From positions 1-64,000 of the forward strand of contig NZ_JASBRH010000007.1 of the NCBI RefSeq assembly GCF_029961155.1: a stretch of DNA of 64,000 bases. Reading direction: 5' to 3'. Under the pieces are notes generated by a model, which saw nothing but the letters and a program-made list of their open reading frames with translations, was not told the DNA's origin and did no database searches. The translations under genes and the position numbers were made by a program. This stretch comes from Pontibacterium granulatum. Its GTDB lineage: Bacteria; Pseudomonadota; Gammaproteobacteria; Pseudomonadales; Balneatricaceae. This document shows positions 36,778 through 46,191 of the stretch, in pieces. Within the stretch, counting starts at the first letter, position 1; every line of letters starts with the position of its first letter.

Positions 36778-38402
36778 ATAAGACTATCTATGTCGCTCGC
36801 AACATCATCACGATGAACCCGTCTCAGCCCGAAGCCAACTACATTGCGGTATGCGATGGTAAGATCATGGCGGTTGGCCCCTGGCAAGCAGTTGAGCATC
36901 TCAACGACTACCGGCTGGATGAACGCTTTGCCGATAAGGTGATTATGCCGGGCTTTGTTGAGGGGCATAGCCATGCGCTGGAGGGGGCCATGTGGGATTA
37001 CCTCTATCTGGGCTATTTCTCCCGCACCGATCCCGATGGTCGATGCTGGGAGGGTATTACCGACCTCGGCGCCATGGCCGAACGTCTGAAGAACGCCGCC
37101 GATGAACTGCCCGAAGGGCAGCCGCTGGTGTCCTGGGGCTTCGATCCCATCTACTTCGATGATACGCGGCTGGATAGACAAGCCCTGGACCGGGTGCTAG
37201 CGGATCGACCGGTGATGGTCCTTCATGCCAATTGCCATGTGATGACTGTCAACAGCTTGATGCTGGAACTCTCCGGGTTACACCAGCATGCCGGTATTGA
37301 AGGGATCAAGCTCGATAGCCAGGGCATCCCCAATGGCGAACTGCAAGAGATGGCCGCAATGCACTGCGTGTTTGATGCGCTGGGACTAAATCTGTTTGAA
37401 GCGGTTTCGGTACCGGAAAACCTGCGTCGCTATGGAAAGGTTGCCCGTCAGGCGGGAATCACCACGGTCACCGATCTCTATAACCCACTCTCCGATGAGG
37501 GTGTTGCAGTATTGCGGGAGGTGACCGCGGAGGAGGATTTTCCGGTCCGATTGGTACCAGCGATGGGTGCTCTGGGCAGAGCTCCCGCCGAAGGGGTGGA
37601 ACGCCTGCAGGAGTGCATGGAATACAACACGGACAAACTGCATTTCGGCTTGGTGAAGATGATGACCGACGGCAGTATTCAAGGTTATACCGCACGCATG
37701 AAGTGGCCCGGTTATCACGATGGTCACCCCAACGGAATCTGGAACGCGCCCCAGGAAGTCTTGGCCGAGATGGTCCAGGTCTATCATCAGGCCGGTCTTC
37801 AGTTGCATATCCATACCAATGGCGATGAGGCTGTCGAGCTGATGCTTGAGGCTCTGGAGCAAGCGATGGAACTCTGGCCGCGGGCCGACCACCGTCACAC
37901 TCTGCAGCATTGTCAGGTGATCGATCACGCACAGCTCCGTCGGGTGGCCAAGATCGGCGTCTGCCTGAATATGTTTGCCAACCATATTTATTACTGGGGC
38001 GATATTCACCGCTCACGTACGCTGGGTTACGAGCGCAGCCTGCGTCTGGAGCCGCTAGCCTCAGCACTACGGCTTAACATACCGGTGGCAGCCCATAGTG
38101 ATGCTCCCGTAACGCCCTTGGGGCCGTTGTTTACCGCCTGGTGTGCAGTCATGCGGCAAACCGCCTCGGGGGACGTGCTGGGTACGAAAGAACGCATCAG
38201 CATCGAGCAGGCACTGGAGATGATCACCCTAGGTGCGGCCTACACCCTACGCATGGACCATCTGGTGGGGAGCCTTGAGATCGGAAAATTCGCCGATATG
38301 GTGGTGCTGGATCAGGACCCACTGCAGTGCGAGCCCGAACAGCTGCGTAATATTCAGGTGCAAGCCACGGTGTTGGGAGGTCAAGTATATGAGTGCAGCT
38401 GA
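36774..38402 (+). CDS. YtcJ-type metal-dependent amidohydrolase
   Basis: A 542-residue amidohydrolase-3 family enzyme. The metal site is seen as H65-S-H67 in GFVEGHSHA, a lysine in LVKMMTDGSIQG, histidines in LQLHIHTNGDEA and TLQHCQ, and an aspartate in VAAHSDAPVTP. Family members hydrolyse N-formyl or other C-N bonds of small amides; the substrate here is unknown. It overlaps the GltS-like gene by 4 bases and the COG0523 gene by 14. A C-terminal composite beta domain is complete (GKFADMVVLDQDP). Confidence 0.88.
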   Translation: MNKTIYVARNIITMNPSQPEANYIAVCDGKIMAVGPWQAVEHLNDYRLDERFADKVIMPGFVEGHSHALEGAMWDYLYLGYFSRTDPDGRCWEGITDLGAMAERLKNAADELPEGQPLVSWGFDPIYFDDTRLDRQALDRVLADRPVMVLHANCHVMTVNSLMLELSGLHQHAGIEGIKLDSQGIPNGELQEMAAMHCVFDALGLNLFEAVSVPENLRRYGKVARQAGITTVTDLYNPLSDEGVAVLREVTAEEDFPVRLVPAMGALGRAPAEGVERLQECMEYNTDKLHFGLVKMMTDGSIQGYTARMKWPGYHDGHPNGIWNAPQEVLAEMVQVYHQAGLQLHIHTNGDEAVELMLEALEQAMELWPRADHRHTLQHCQVIDHAQLRRVAKIGVCLNMFANHIYYWGDIHRSRTLGYERSLRLEPLASALRLNIPVAAHSDAPVTPLGPLFTAWCAVMRQTASGDVLGTKERISIEQALEMITLGAAYTLRMDHLVGSLEIGKFADMVVLDQDPLQCEPEQLRNIQVQATVLGGQVYECS

Positions 38403-39279
38403 CAGTAATCCCATTCCCGTCACTGTGATTGGCGGTTTCCTTGGTGCCGGTAAAACCACCTATCTGAACCGCCTGATCGGTCAGGGTGACTTGCCGGCTA
38501 ACAGTTTGATACTCGTGAATGACTTTGGTGGGGTCAATATCGATGCCGAACTGATCGAGTATCGTGACGATCGCGTCATGAAACTGAGCAACGGTTGTAT
38601 CTGTTGTACTCTGGGAGGCACGCTCGCCGAACAGCTGGCACAAGTACTGCGCATGCCTGAACCAGTTGCGGCGATCTATATCGAGGCCAGCGGGGTCTCC
38701 GACCCTGCGCGGATCGCGGATATTGCCCGAGTATCCCGGCAACTGAAACTGGACGATATAGTTTGCGTGCTGGATGCCAGCCAGCTGCATAGGAATAGTG
38801 CTGACCCACTGGTTAAGGATGTCTGGCATGCCCAGGTTCGAAGTGCCACCAAGCTATGGTTGAACCGCGGTACATCCGCTGATACCGAGTTCTTGCTGCA
38901 CCAACTTAACCCCTCAGTTGAGCTGATTATCGATGATCGGCCGCCACCGGCGGCCGCCAACACGCAACATCTTAGTTCTCCGCGAACAGTTGAAACTTCG
39001 GTGGCTAGAACAAAGCTGGCCACCTTCAGCCTGATCCTTGAGGCACCTGTCGATCAAGACTGGCTGGCCCAACTGTTCGAACAATATCAGGACATCTTGG
39101 TACGGGCAAAGGGCATTGTCTACACCCGCCCGACTCACAAAGCGCAAGTGGTGCATCTCAGTGGCGATCTGCTCAGTTGGTGGCCGACGAAGAAAGCGCC
39201 GACGAAGGGGCAGCTGGTGTGTATCGGTGCAGAGGGAGCGCGCTTCGAGGCACTTAAAGGTGTATTAAAGGCTTGCTGA
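38389..39279 (+). CDS. COG0523/CobW-family GTPase metallochaperone
   Basis: A 296-residue G3E GTPase. Walker A is GGFLGAGKTT (residues 15-24), the metal motif CxCC is Cys70-Ile-Cys72-Cys73 in SNGCICCTL, and switch features EASGVSDPARIA and LWLNRG (in place of NKxD) follow. A CobW_C domain ends the protein. The start at 38389 gives the family N-terminus; the longer frame from 38233 is out-of-frame reading of the hydrolase gene. Its 14-base overlap with the amidohydrolase suggests that it loads metal into that enzyme, an inference from context. Confidence 0.85.
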   Translation: MSAADSNPIPVTVIGGFLGAGKTTYLNRLIGQGDLPANSLILVNDFGGVNIDAELIEYRDDRVMKLSNGCICCTLGGTLAEQLAQVLRMPEPVAAIYIEASGVSDPARIADIARVSRQLKLDDIVCVLDASQLHRNSADPLVKDVWHAQVRSATKLWLNRGTSADTEFLLHQLNPSVELIIDDRPPPAAANTQHLSSPRTVETSVARTKLATFSLILEAPVDQDWLAQLFEQYQDILVRAKGIVYTRPTHKAQVVHLSGDLLSWWPTKKAPTKGQLVCIGAEGARFEALKGVLKAC

Positions 39280-39306
39280 CTCTTCACAATCCAGTGTCAC
39301 CGGACC

Positions 39307-39333
39307 TAAGCGTGAAATCCGCTTAAGACCTTT
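39307..39333 (+). terminator. Hairpin after the COG0523 gene
   Basis: TAAGCG (39307-39312) pairs with CGCTTA (39320-39325), followed by AGACCTTTTT. It is a modest terminator separating the three-gene operon from the MFS gene. Confidence 0.5.
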
Positions 39334-39460
39334 TTGCAATACAGGGCCTGCCCTTGGGGGGCCCAATTTGTGCTATCCGATCCGGCACATCCCTTCCGTT
39401 CACCCTGGTTTTCCATAAAAAGCAAGGCGTGTTGATCCGCATCTGTTGAGGAGTGCTTTC

Positions 39461-40738
39461 ATGCTTTATCCCAGCCGAACCTTTCTTGAAATCTTCGCCC
39501 TGGCCCTGGCCCATGGCCTTAGTCTCTTTTACCGATCTTTATTATCGGTGATTTCCCCAGAGCTCTCAGCAGACCTGGCGATCGACGAAAGCCAGCTAGG
39601 CTTGCTCAGCGCAACAGTATTTATCACCTTTGCCCTGATGCAGGTACCTCTGGGTATCGCCTTCGACCACTTTGGGCCACGCAGGGTGATCGCAACAGTG
39701 ATGCTCTCGGCAGTTCTGGGGGCAGGAGTACTGGCTGGCGCTTCGAACTACTGGATGGCGATCCTTGGGCAAGCCCTGATCGGCATCGGTTGTGCTCCCG
39801 TTTTTACCGGGGCTATGGTGATTATCGCCCGAGGCTATCCAGCCGAACGTTTTGCACTTTTATCTGCCTCGGTATTGACCTTTGCCACCTTAGGGGATCT
39901 CTTGAGCACCGCGCCCTTTGCAACCCTCGCCGAGTATGTGGGTTGGCGCGGTGGGCTCTGGATCGCCGTGAGCCTGACTGCACTCTCCTCTGTACTCTGC
40001 TGGTTGTTTATCAGAGACTCACGCACTCTGGCAGAGGGCCAGAGTCAGGAAACCCTACTACAATTGTTCAGCGGCTGGGGCGAGCTAGTACGAGTCGTCG
40101 GACTCTGGCCGATATTCCCCTTATTGCTGGGAGGGTATGCCGTCTTACTCTGTGTACGAGGCCTGTGGGGCGGACCTTACCTGGCAGATATGTTTGGCCT
40201 TGATCCCAGTGGGCGAGGTATAGTCCTTATGTGTATGTCCCTCGCCATGGCTCTGGGCACAATCGGTTATGGCTTGGCCCCTCGCGTTATCCGCTCAGCG
40301 AAACTTACCATCGGTATTGGCTCGGCTCTAGCGATAGTCTCACTCACAATTCTGGCCATCGCTGGCTCAGGCCCCCTCACATCGGCAGTGATGCTGCTTT
40401 GTGTTCTGGGCTTATTCGGTGCCACCTACCCCCTGCTGATGGACCATTGCCGACGATTTGTCCCCCCGTACCTGATGGGCAGAGGCATGGCGTTATTGAC
40501 ACTGATCTGCTTTGCTGGCGTAGCAGCTGTGCAGGCGGGATCCGGAGCACTCATCGAAGCCGCTTTCATTGCTGGCTGGCCGATTCAGGACCGCTATGCT
40601 TTGCTGTTCGGTGCCTTGGCTGTCACCCTGGCCGTGGCATTGGTTGCCTATAGCTTTAGCCAAGAAGCACCCTTCGAGGCTGGTTCTATGAAGCACTCCG
40701 ACCCATTGCCTGTAAATGTTCCCGTCAAGCGTAGTTAA
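39461..40738 (+). CDS. Major facilitator superfamily transporter
   Basis: A 425-residue protein with about twelve membrane helices. The helix 2-3 loop has the MFS motif-A-like FDHFGPRRVIA, and the central loop follows CWLFIRDSRTLAEG. The ATG at 39461 follows GAGGAG and is preferred over a codon at 39446. It may handle the same substrate class as the amidohydrolase operon 180 bases upstream. The direction and the compound are not evident. A decayed partial copy of its 3' part follows at 40820-41035. Confidence 0.85.
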   Translation: MLYPSRTFLEIFALALAHGLSLFYRSLLSVISPELSADLAIDESQLGLLSATVFITFALMQVPLGIAFDHFGPRRVIATVMLSAVLGAGVLAGASNYWMAILGQALIGIGCAPVFTGAMVIIARGYPAERFALLSASVLTFATLGDLLSTAPFATLAEYVGWRGGLWIAVSLTALSSVLCWLFIRDSRTLAEGQSQETLLQLFSGWGELVRVVGLWPIFPLLLGGYAVLLCVRGLWGGPYLADMFGLDPSGRGIVLMCMSLAMALGTIGYGLAPRVIRSAKLTIGIGSALAIVSLTILAIAGSGPLTSAVMLLCVLGLFGATYPLLMDHCRRFVPPYLMGRGMALLTLICFAGVAAVQAGSGALIEAAFIAGWPIQDRYALLFGALAVTLAVALVAYSFSQEAPFEAGSMKHSDPLPVNVPVKRS

Positions 40739-40819
40739 CCTATATGGCGGGGGCACGAGGGGGCTCTCCGTCAGTGGGAGATACGATCTGGTAATATTAA
40801 TCCGTACACCGGAGTTTGC

Positions 40820-41035
40820 TCCTTGCGTTCATCCTGATTTTTAATAAAGAGCATGGCGCAGCTGACACTTCTCTCTTGTGTTGGCGTCGCCACAATGCTG
40901 GCAGCCTCGGGGCTGTCATAGAAGCGGCCTTGAAAGCTGGATAGTCACCCCATAATACCTATGCATTGCTATTCGGTAGCCTCGCCCTGACTCTGGCCCT
41001 GGTAAGTTAGGGTTTCAGCTGGGAACATCCGGCAA
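40820..41035 (+). pseudogene. Remnant of a second MFS transporter gene
   Basis: Translated with one 1-base deletion, 40855-41035 reads AQLTLLSCVGVATMLAASG and then IEAALKAG*SPHNTYALLFG and SLALTLALVS*GFSWE. The intact gene at 39461-40738 has LLTLICFAGVAAVQAGSG and IEAAFIAGWPIQDRYALLFG at its end, so the match is clear; two stops replace Trp and Tyr codons. The stretch before it (about 40822-40860) resembles the leader of the intact gene (about 39388-39425). It is therefore a duplicate that lost its middle and decayed. Confidence 0.8.
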
Positions 41036-41460
41036 AGTCAGATAAAGAAAGATTACTGATTGAAGGCCTGGCCCAGATATATACTGAAAGATAGGTCAGG
41101 CGAACGCTCCAAACCCCGTTGGCGGTTGATCGGTGAATCACCTGTAGACACTCCGGCGGCTGCTGGAAAACACTCTGCCGGTCGAATTCAGATCGAACCA
41201 CTGGTCGGCACGGTCTAAGTGCGGTGAGCATCATAAGGTGATGGGAAGCTATACGGAAGCGCGTCTGAGCATGATAGCGCACTCGTACGATTTTCGGTGG
41301 CTGTCCTGGCGGCTGTAGGTGGACACCATACAGACCAGGATAGAGGAAATGGTATTAACTGGCGCATCGGTCTTGAGTTCCGTAGCATCGAGGGGCTCTA
41401 CCGGCGAACTTTCAGCGTATATAACTAATACTAATAAAAGTAGCGCAGGTATTATAAGTA
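41036..41460. other. Gene-free stretch before the LysR gene
   Basis: I see no gene that I can support in these 425 bases; frames are short and unlike known families. AT-rich sequence at 41420-41460 probably carries the LysR gene promoter and leader. The rest may be more decayed sequence. Confidence 0.4.
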
Positions 41461-42369
41461 ATGGACCTAAAATGGCTTGAGGATTTTATCAGTTTATCGC
41501 AAACAAGAAATTTTTCCCGGACGGCGGAGGAGCGGAATATAACTCAATCGGCTTTAAGCCGTCGCATCCAGTCACTAGAAAACTGGGCGGGAACCCGTTT
41601 GATTGATCGCAAGAGTCACCCCATCACCTTAACCCCATCGGGGGACTGTATCCTCAAACATGCCGAAGAGATCGTGCGTAGAACTCATTTGGCCAAAGCC
41701 GAAGTTCATGCCCGGACCCGCCTCAAGGGAGAGCCTATCGCTTTTGCTATGCAGTATACGATCGCTCGTTCCATTTTTCCCAAATGGTTGCAGGCAATCG
41801 AGCCCCTACTGGAACCGTTCAATGTGCGAATTAAGGCCGATAATCTAACTAGCTGTTTAAGGGATCTGATAGAGGGGAGAGTCGACTTTATGTTCTGCTA
41901 CGACAGTCCACATTATAAAACTATAGATATCCCAAAAAATCTATCTTTCATTCGAGTCTCCGACAGCAAATCGATCCCAGTCTGTATACCCACCGATGAT
42001 GGAAAACCAAAATATTCATTACCTGGCAGCGTCGATAGGCCCTTGCCCTTCCTCAGCTTCGGACCCGAGGCGCCTCTCGGCTGGCAGTTTGAGGTGCTGC
42101 TGGCCGCTCGCGGGCTAACTCCCTATCTGGAAACAAAGTATGAAGCCTCAATCTCCGAATGTCTGCGGGAAAAGGTGCTCGAGGGGGAGGGGGTGGCCTG
42201 GTTACCTTATCCAGTGGTGGAAGATGACATCAGACTGGGGCGTATGGTGCTGGCGGGAGACGACACCTGGGTTATCGAAGCAGAGGTACTGATGTACCGT
42301 ACCCGAGGTGTCGGGAGTGCCAAGGTGGAGTCTCTGTGGCAAGTCGCCAGTAAACTACCAAAACTCTAA
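41461..42369 (+). CDS. LysR-family transcriptional regulator
   Basis: A 302-residue regulator with an N-terminal winged helix (DFISLSQTRNFSRTAEERNITQSALSRRIQSLE) and a substrate-binding-like effector domain (from about residue 90). It lies on the same strand as the upstream MFS and amidohydrolase genes, not divergent from them, so control of that cluster is likely but not shown. It has more rare codons (ATA, CTA) than flanking chromosomal genes, in keeping with acquired DNA. Confidence 0.9.
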   Translation: MDLKWLEDFISLSQTRNFSRTAEERNITQSALSRRIQSLENWAGTRLIDRKSHPITLTPSGDCILKHAEEIVRRTHLAKAEVHARTRLKGEPIAFAMQYTIARSIFPKWLQAIEPLLEPFNVRIKADNLTSCLRDLIEGRVDFMFCYDSPHYKTIDIPKNLSFIRVSDSKSIPVCIPTDDGKPKYSLPGSVDRPLPFLSFGPEAPLGWQFEVLLAARGLTPYLETKYEASISECLREKVLEGEGVAWLPYPVVEDDIRLGRMVLAGDDTWVIEAEVLMYRTRGVGSAKVESLWQVASKLPKL

Positions 42370-42412
42370 ATCACCCTCGCCTCGGCCGGGCGCTACCCCG
42401 TTTCCACGGACG

Positions 42413-43210
42413 GTTTTAAAAGGGCGGAATACTTAAAATCCTGCGTAGCAACTCTGCGCCTCATTCTAGGATTGTGGAACCGCTCAATATAGTCGAACAC
42501 ATCGCTCCGAGCCTCATTCCGCGTTCGATAGTAGCGATGGTGGACACGCTCTCGTTTGAGCATTCCGAAGAAGCCCTCGCAGGCCGCATTGTCACCGCAA
42601 TGGCCAACAGCACTCATACTACTCACCAAAGCCTTCTTGCTCAGGCAGCGCTGGAAGTCACCGCTGGTGAACTGAGTGCCGCGGTCTGAGTGAACTATTA
42701 CAGAAGTGTACCCTAGCTTTGCCAGACAGCCATTTCAGCCGCTCGAACGACTATGTGACGATCCTGGCGGTGATGCATAGACCAACCCACGACCAGCTTA
42801 CTGAACAGATCAAGGACTACGCACAGATATAGCTTGCCCTCCTGAGTTGGGATTTCTGTTATATCTGTCACCCATTTGGTATGCGGCTCCTGCACCGAGA
42901 AATCTCGCGCAAGGTGGTTACGAATACCCGCAGGGCGCACAGAGGCTCGGCGGGCTCCTCGTCGCTTCTTACGTGGCCAGCCTTGAATGCCGTGCGCTGA
43001 CATCAAGCGGGCAACCCGATTCAGGCTTATAGATTCACCTTCTGCAACCAGGTCTTTATGCATACGAGGGGCGCCGATCACTCTACCGCTGTCATCGTGA
43101 ATTTCACGAATACGGCTCAACAAGCGCTGATTGTCTCTGGCCCTGGCAGAGTCAGGACGAGAGACCCAAGCGTAATATCCGCTCGGTGATACGTTTAGGC
43201 AACGGCACAT
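42413..43210 (-). pseudogene. IS3 orfB (DDE transposase), frameshifted
   Basis: The first part (43210 to about 42715) reads [20 protein letters not shown] and [15 protein letters not shown] with the first catalytic Asp. Near 42715 the frame changes; the continuation reads VIVHSDRGTQFTSGDF (second Asp) and CEGFFGMLKRERVHHR (Glu). All three catalytic residues survive, but the frameshift splits the protein. Confidence 0.85.
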
Positions 43211-43257
43211 AAGCCTTATTGGAAAGTCGTGGCGGCAATGCTGAATCGCTTGATACT

Positions 43258-43545
43258 TCAGGACGACTCTTTGGCAAAGAACACTGCCGCTTCGCGTAAA
43301 AAATCACGTTCCTTCTTTACCCGTGACAACTCCCGCTTGAGACGGGCAAGCTCTTCATCTCTGGGAGATCCTGAGCCTTTGAAGGCCTTGTCTGTTGCAT
43401 CATCCGCTTCACGCCGCCAGCGAGATAACACGTTGGGATTGATACCAATTTCCAGGGCAATCTGACAACAGCTCACACCCGGTTGTCGGGTCAGGGCAAC
43501 AGCCTCACGTTTGAACTCTGAACTCTATTTTCTGCGTTTGGTCAT
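43258..43545 (-). pseudogene. IS3 orfA, interrupted by a stop codon
   Basis: From the ATG at 43543-43545 the reading is MTKRRK, then TAG at 43525-43527, then SSEFKREAVALTRQPG and the helix-turn-helix/leucine-zipper region up to [10 protein letters not shown]. The stop replaces what is usually a tyrosine codon, so full-length OrfA is not made. Confidence 0.82.
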
Positions 43546-43602
43546 AAACACTCCTTTGGCAAATTGTGCCTCTTTTCAGAAGTGTCCGCAGTAACGGGGT
43601 AG

Positions 43603-44103
43603 AACACCAGAAGGATGTCGGAAAAAAACGAGCATACGTGTATAAATCTATTACATATAGTAAAACGCAGCTCGCAAAAAACCGGGGCTACATTAATAGT
43701 CCCCGATCAGGAGTTAATAATTTTTCATATAATTTAAACTAGATAGTCACCGACAAACAATGCGTATACGTTATGCAACTATGCTAAAAAGTGATAGTCA
43801 CTTCATTCTTCGCAATGCCGCTCCCCTTAAGTGAACAGCATTAAGCCTTTTGGCGGTTTTTTGTGTCGAAATTTTATCTCACTATTGGGTTAAATTCGTT
43901 TCATTTGCAGGCGTGAATTTGCTCTCTCCAAGACGTATTTCTCGTCGCTGCAAACAACCTTGCTGGTATTTTTGAATTCTTCTCACTCCACTCGATGAAT
44001 TTTCAGAGAATGGTGTGATGGTCTTTGATTTAGCTCCTGTCTTTTTGCGCTGCAACAAGCTATAAATCCTCCCGATTATGTATTTCCCCTGATGGAGTTG
44101 AAA
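43603..44103. promoter_or_regulatory. AT-rich region before the CoA-transferase gene
   Basis: About 500 bases with no gene. It contains a GGGG...CCCC stem at about 43685-43708 with an A-run before it, and AT-rich blocks at 43715-43745 and 43855-43900 that are likely promoter sites. The frame 43882-44124 on the minus strand is not convincing. Confidence 0.4.
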
Positions 44104-45399
44104 ATGTCCCCTCGTATTGCCCATAGCGCTGAAGATGCCGTGTCCTCAATTCAGGATAACGAAGCGATCTGGACGCACAACATGGCGGCCACCCCTGGCC
44201 TGTTGCTGAAAGGCCTTGCCAAGCACGCATTGTCGCGTAGCAATCTGACCTTGCTGCAACTGCATACGGAAGGTGAAGGGGCGGCAATGATGACGGCGCC
44301 TGAGCTTCGTGGTCATCTGCGTTGTCGTTGTTATTTTGTTGGTGCGGTAACGCGTAAGGCGGTGCAAAATGGTGATGCGGACTATGTTCCGATGCTGCTG
44401 GCCGAAGTGCCGAAGCTGATCCGTAGCGGTGAGCAGCGGGTTGATACGGCGATTATTCAGGTAAGCCCGCCTGATAAGCACGGCAACTGCTCACTGGGGA
44501 TATCGGTTGAAGCGACCCACGCCGCGCTGGAGAAAGCGGGTAAGATCATCGCTCACATCAACCCGAACATGCCACGCACCCACGGTGACGGTATCATCGC
44601 CTATAAGGATTTTCACACGGTTTACGAAGAGGTTGCGCCACTGAATTGCCACGAGCCTGCAGTTCAAAGCGACATTTATAAGGCGATTGGCGAAAATGTC
44701 GCCGCGTTGGTGCAGGACCGTGATTGTATCCAGACCGGTATCGGTGCGATTCCTGATGCAGTGCTGGCGTGCCTGGGTGATCGCAAGGATCTGGGCGTAC
44801 ATACCGAGATGTTCTCCGATGGTGTACTGCCGCTGGTTGAAAAAGGTGTGATCACCGGTGCTTACAAAAAGAACCACGCGGGCAAAATTGTCACGAGCTT
44901 TGTGATTGGCAGTCAGAAGCTGTACGACTTTGTGAACGACAACCCGATGGTTCAGTTCCTGGATACCGAGTATGTGAATGATATGCGCAGTATCCAGCGC
45001 AACCCGCAGGCAATGTCGATCAACAGTGCCATTCAGGTGGATTTGACCGGTCAGGTGTCTGCTGATTCGGTAGGCACAAAAATCTACTCAGGTTTCGGAG
45101 GCCAGATTGACTTCGTGCGGGGTGCATCATTGTCTGAAGGTGGGCGTGGTGTTATCGCATTGCCATCTACAGCTGCAAGCGGAACTGTCTCCCGTATTAC
45201 TACTACCCTGAATGATGGTGCGGGTGTCGTAACAACACGTGCGCATGTGCATTACATTGCTACGGAATACGGCGTTGTTAATCTGCGTGGCCGCAGTTTG
45301 CGTGAGCGTGCTCGTGATTTGATCGAGATTGCGCATCCGGATTTCCGCGAGGCGCTGAACCGGGAGGCCTTTGATAAATTGCGCCTGAGTCTTAACTAA
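44104..45399 (+). CDS. Acetyl-CoA hydrolase/transferase family CoA-transferase
   Basis: A 431-residue enzyme of the Cat1/Ach1/ScpC type that moves CoA between acyl-CoA and short carboxylates such as acetate, succinate or propionate. The motif GIGAIPDAVLACLGD is followed by LGVHTEMFSDG, which carries the catalytic glutamate, and by GFGGQIDFVRGASLSEGG near the end. The ATG at 44104 follows GGAG; an upstream ATG at 44092 is less likely. It stands alone, ended by a terminator at 45412. Confidence 0.9.
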   Translation: MSPRIAHSAEDAVSSIQDNEAIWTHNMAATPGLLLKGLAKHALSRSNLTLLQLHTEGEGAAMMTAPELRGHLRCRCYFVGAVTRKAVQNGDADYVPMLLAEVPKLIRSGEQRVDTAIIQVSPPDKHGNCSLGISVEATHAALEKAGKIIAHINPNMPRTHGDGIIAYKDFHTVYEEVAPLNCHEPAVQSDIYKAIGENVAALVQDRDCIQTGIGAIPDAVLACLGDRKDLGVHTEMFSDGVLPLVEKGVITGAYKKNHAGKIVTSFVIGSQKLYDFVNDNPMVQFLDTEYVNDMRSIQRNPQAMSINSAIQVDLTGQVSADSVGTKIYSGFGGQIDFVRGASLSEGGRGVIALPSTAASGTVSRITTTLNDGAGVVTTRAHVHYIATEYGVVNLRGRSLRERARDLIEIAHPDFREALNREAFDKLRLSLN

Positions 45400-45411
45400 A
45401 GCTTGCTAACA

Positions 45412-45440
45412 AAAAGCGCTCCTTTCATAGGGGCGCTTTT
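45412..45440. terminator. Bidirectional terminator
   Basis: AAAAGCGCTCC (45412-45422) pairs with GGGGCGCTTTT (45430-45440). T-rich ends on both strands fit its place between the convergent CoA-transferase and YqiA genes. Confidence 0.85.
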
Positions 45441-45460
45441 ACTCTTCCGTTAACCGCAGA

Positions 45461-46015
45461 TTACTGGGATTTAAATCGGTTAATCATCTCGCCCAGTAAC
45501 TCCACATCATCCACCCGATGACCCCAATCGACTTCATTCCAGTTCCAGCCTTGTTCAATACAAAACTGCTGCTGTTGAGCTGCCGGAATCACATCGTCGT
45601 TCATGCCAATCACAATCTGCAGGGTATCTGGTTGCCTCCCATGAGCTGAGGCGGTGGGTAAGAAAGCATCCAGCATCGCTTGAACAAACGGAATCGGCGT
45701 ATCGGTGACGTAATCATGGGCTGGCTGATCCAGGTATTTCTGTAGCAGTGTTGCCGGTTCAAAGCATGGATTGATCGCAATAGTGGGTATGACAAAGCGC
45801 TCGTACAGTTTAAGAGCGTAGTAACCACCCATAGAGGTGCCTGCGATCAGTACAGGTTGATGGTGCTCGACCAGTTGAACGAGTTGTTCCAGGCTCTCAT
45901 TATAGAACTGAGGGCGGTAGTCGGGGGAGATCACATCGAACCCCAACTCAGAGAGACCACGCGCAGTGGAGGATTGACCGTTAGAACCCAGTCCGTGGAG
46001 GTAGATGATCTTCAT
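45461..46015 (-). CDS. yqiA: YqiA/UPF0227-type esterase
   Basis: A 184-residue alpha/beta hydrolase. The N-terminus MKIIYLHGLGSNGQSSTARG and the nucleophile elbow LIAGTSMGGYYA (Ser in GTSMGG) match the YqiA family, and the late aspartate and histidine appear in GMNDDVIPA and DWGHRVDD. It is probably a short-chain esterase in the cytoplasm. It converges with the CoA-transferase gene. Confidence 0.85.
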   Translation of the reverse strand: MKIIYLHGLGSNGQSSTARGLSELGFDVISPDYRPQFYNESLEQLVQLVEHHQPVLIAGTSMGGYYALKLYERFVIPTIAINPCFEPATLLQKYLDQPAHDYVTDTPIPFVQAMLDAFLPTASAHGRQPDTLQIVIGMNDDVIPAAQQQQFCIEQGWNWNEVDWGHRVDDVELLGEMINRFKSQ

Positions 46016-46191
46016 TATGCGCTCCCTGTTCTTGATCGGATTAGCCTGGTCGCTACCGTATCAGCCGGGAATGATGGCCTCAATAGATTGATCGTTCAAT
46101 CGATGGGGTATAAGGCATCAAAGAACTTTCCCTGTGCCTTCTAGCCTAAGTAACTACACACTCTTCGTTTCCCGCACTTCGGGAGAGCGTT

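Larger units (their letters stand above)
42393..43602 (-). mobile_element. IS3-family insertion sequence, inactive
   Basis: Imperfect terminal inverted repeats are visible: CTACCCCGTTTCCACGGAC at 42393-42411 and GTCCGCAGTAACGGGGTAG at 43584-43602, giving about 1.21 kb. Inside lie orfA and orfB of an IS3-type transposase, both damaged. No clear target duplication was found at the ends. It marks the right edge of the accessory block. Confidence 0.85.

Noticed and set aside
43603-44103. Right-hand attachment site copy of tRNA-Val
   Set aside because: I searched by eye for the tRNA 3' end sequence around the right edge of the accessory block and found none.
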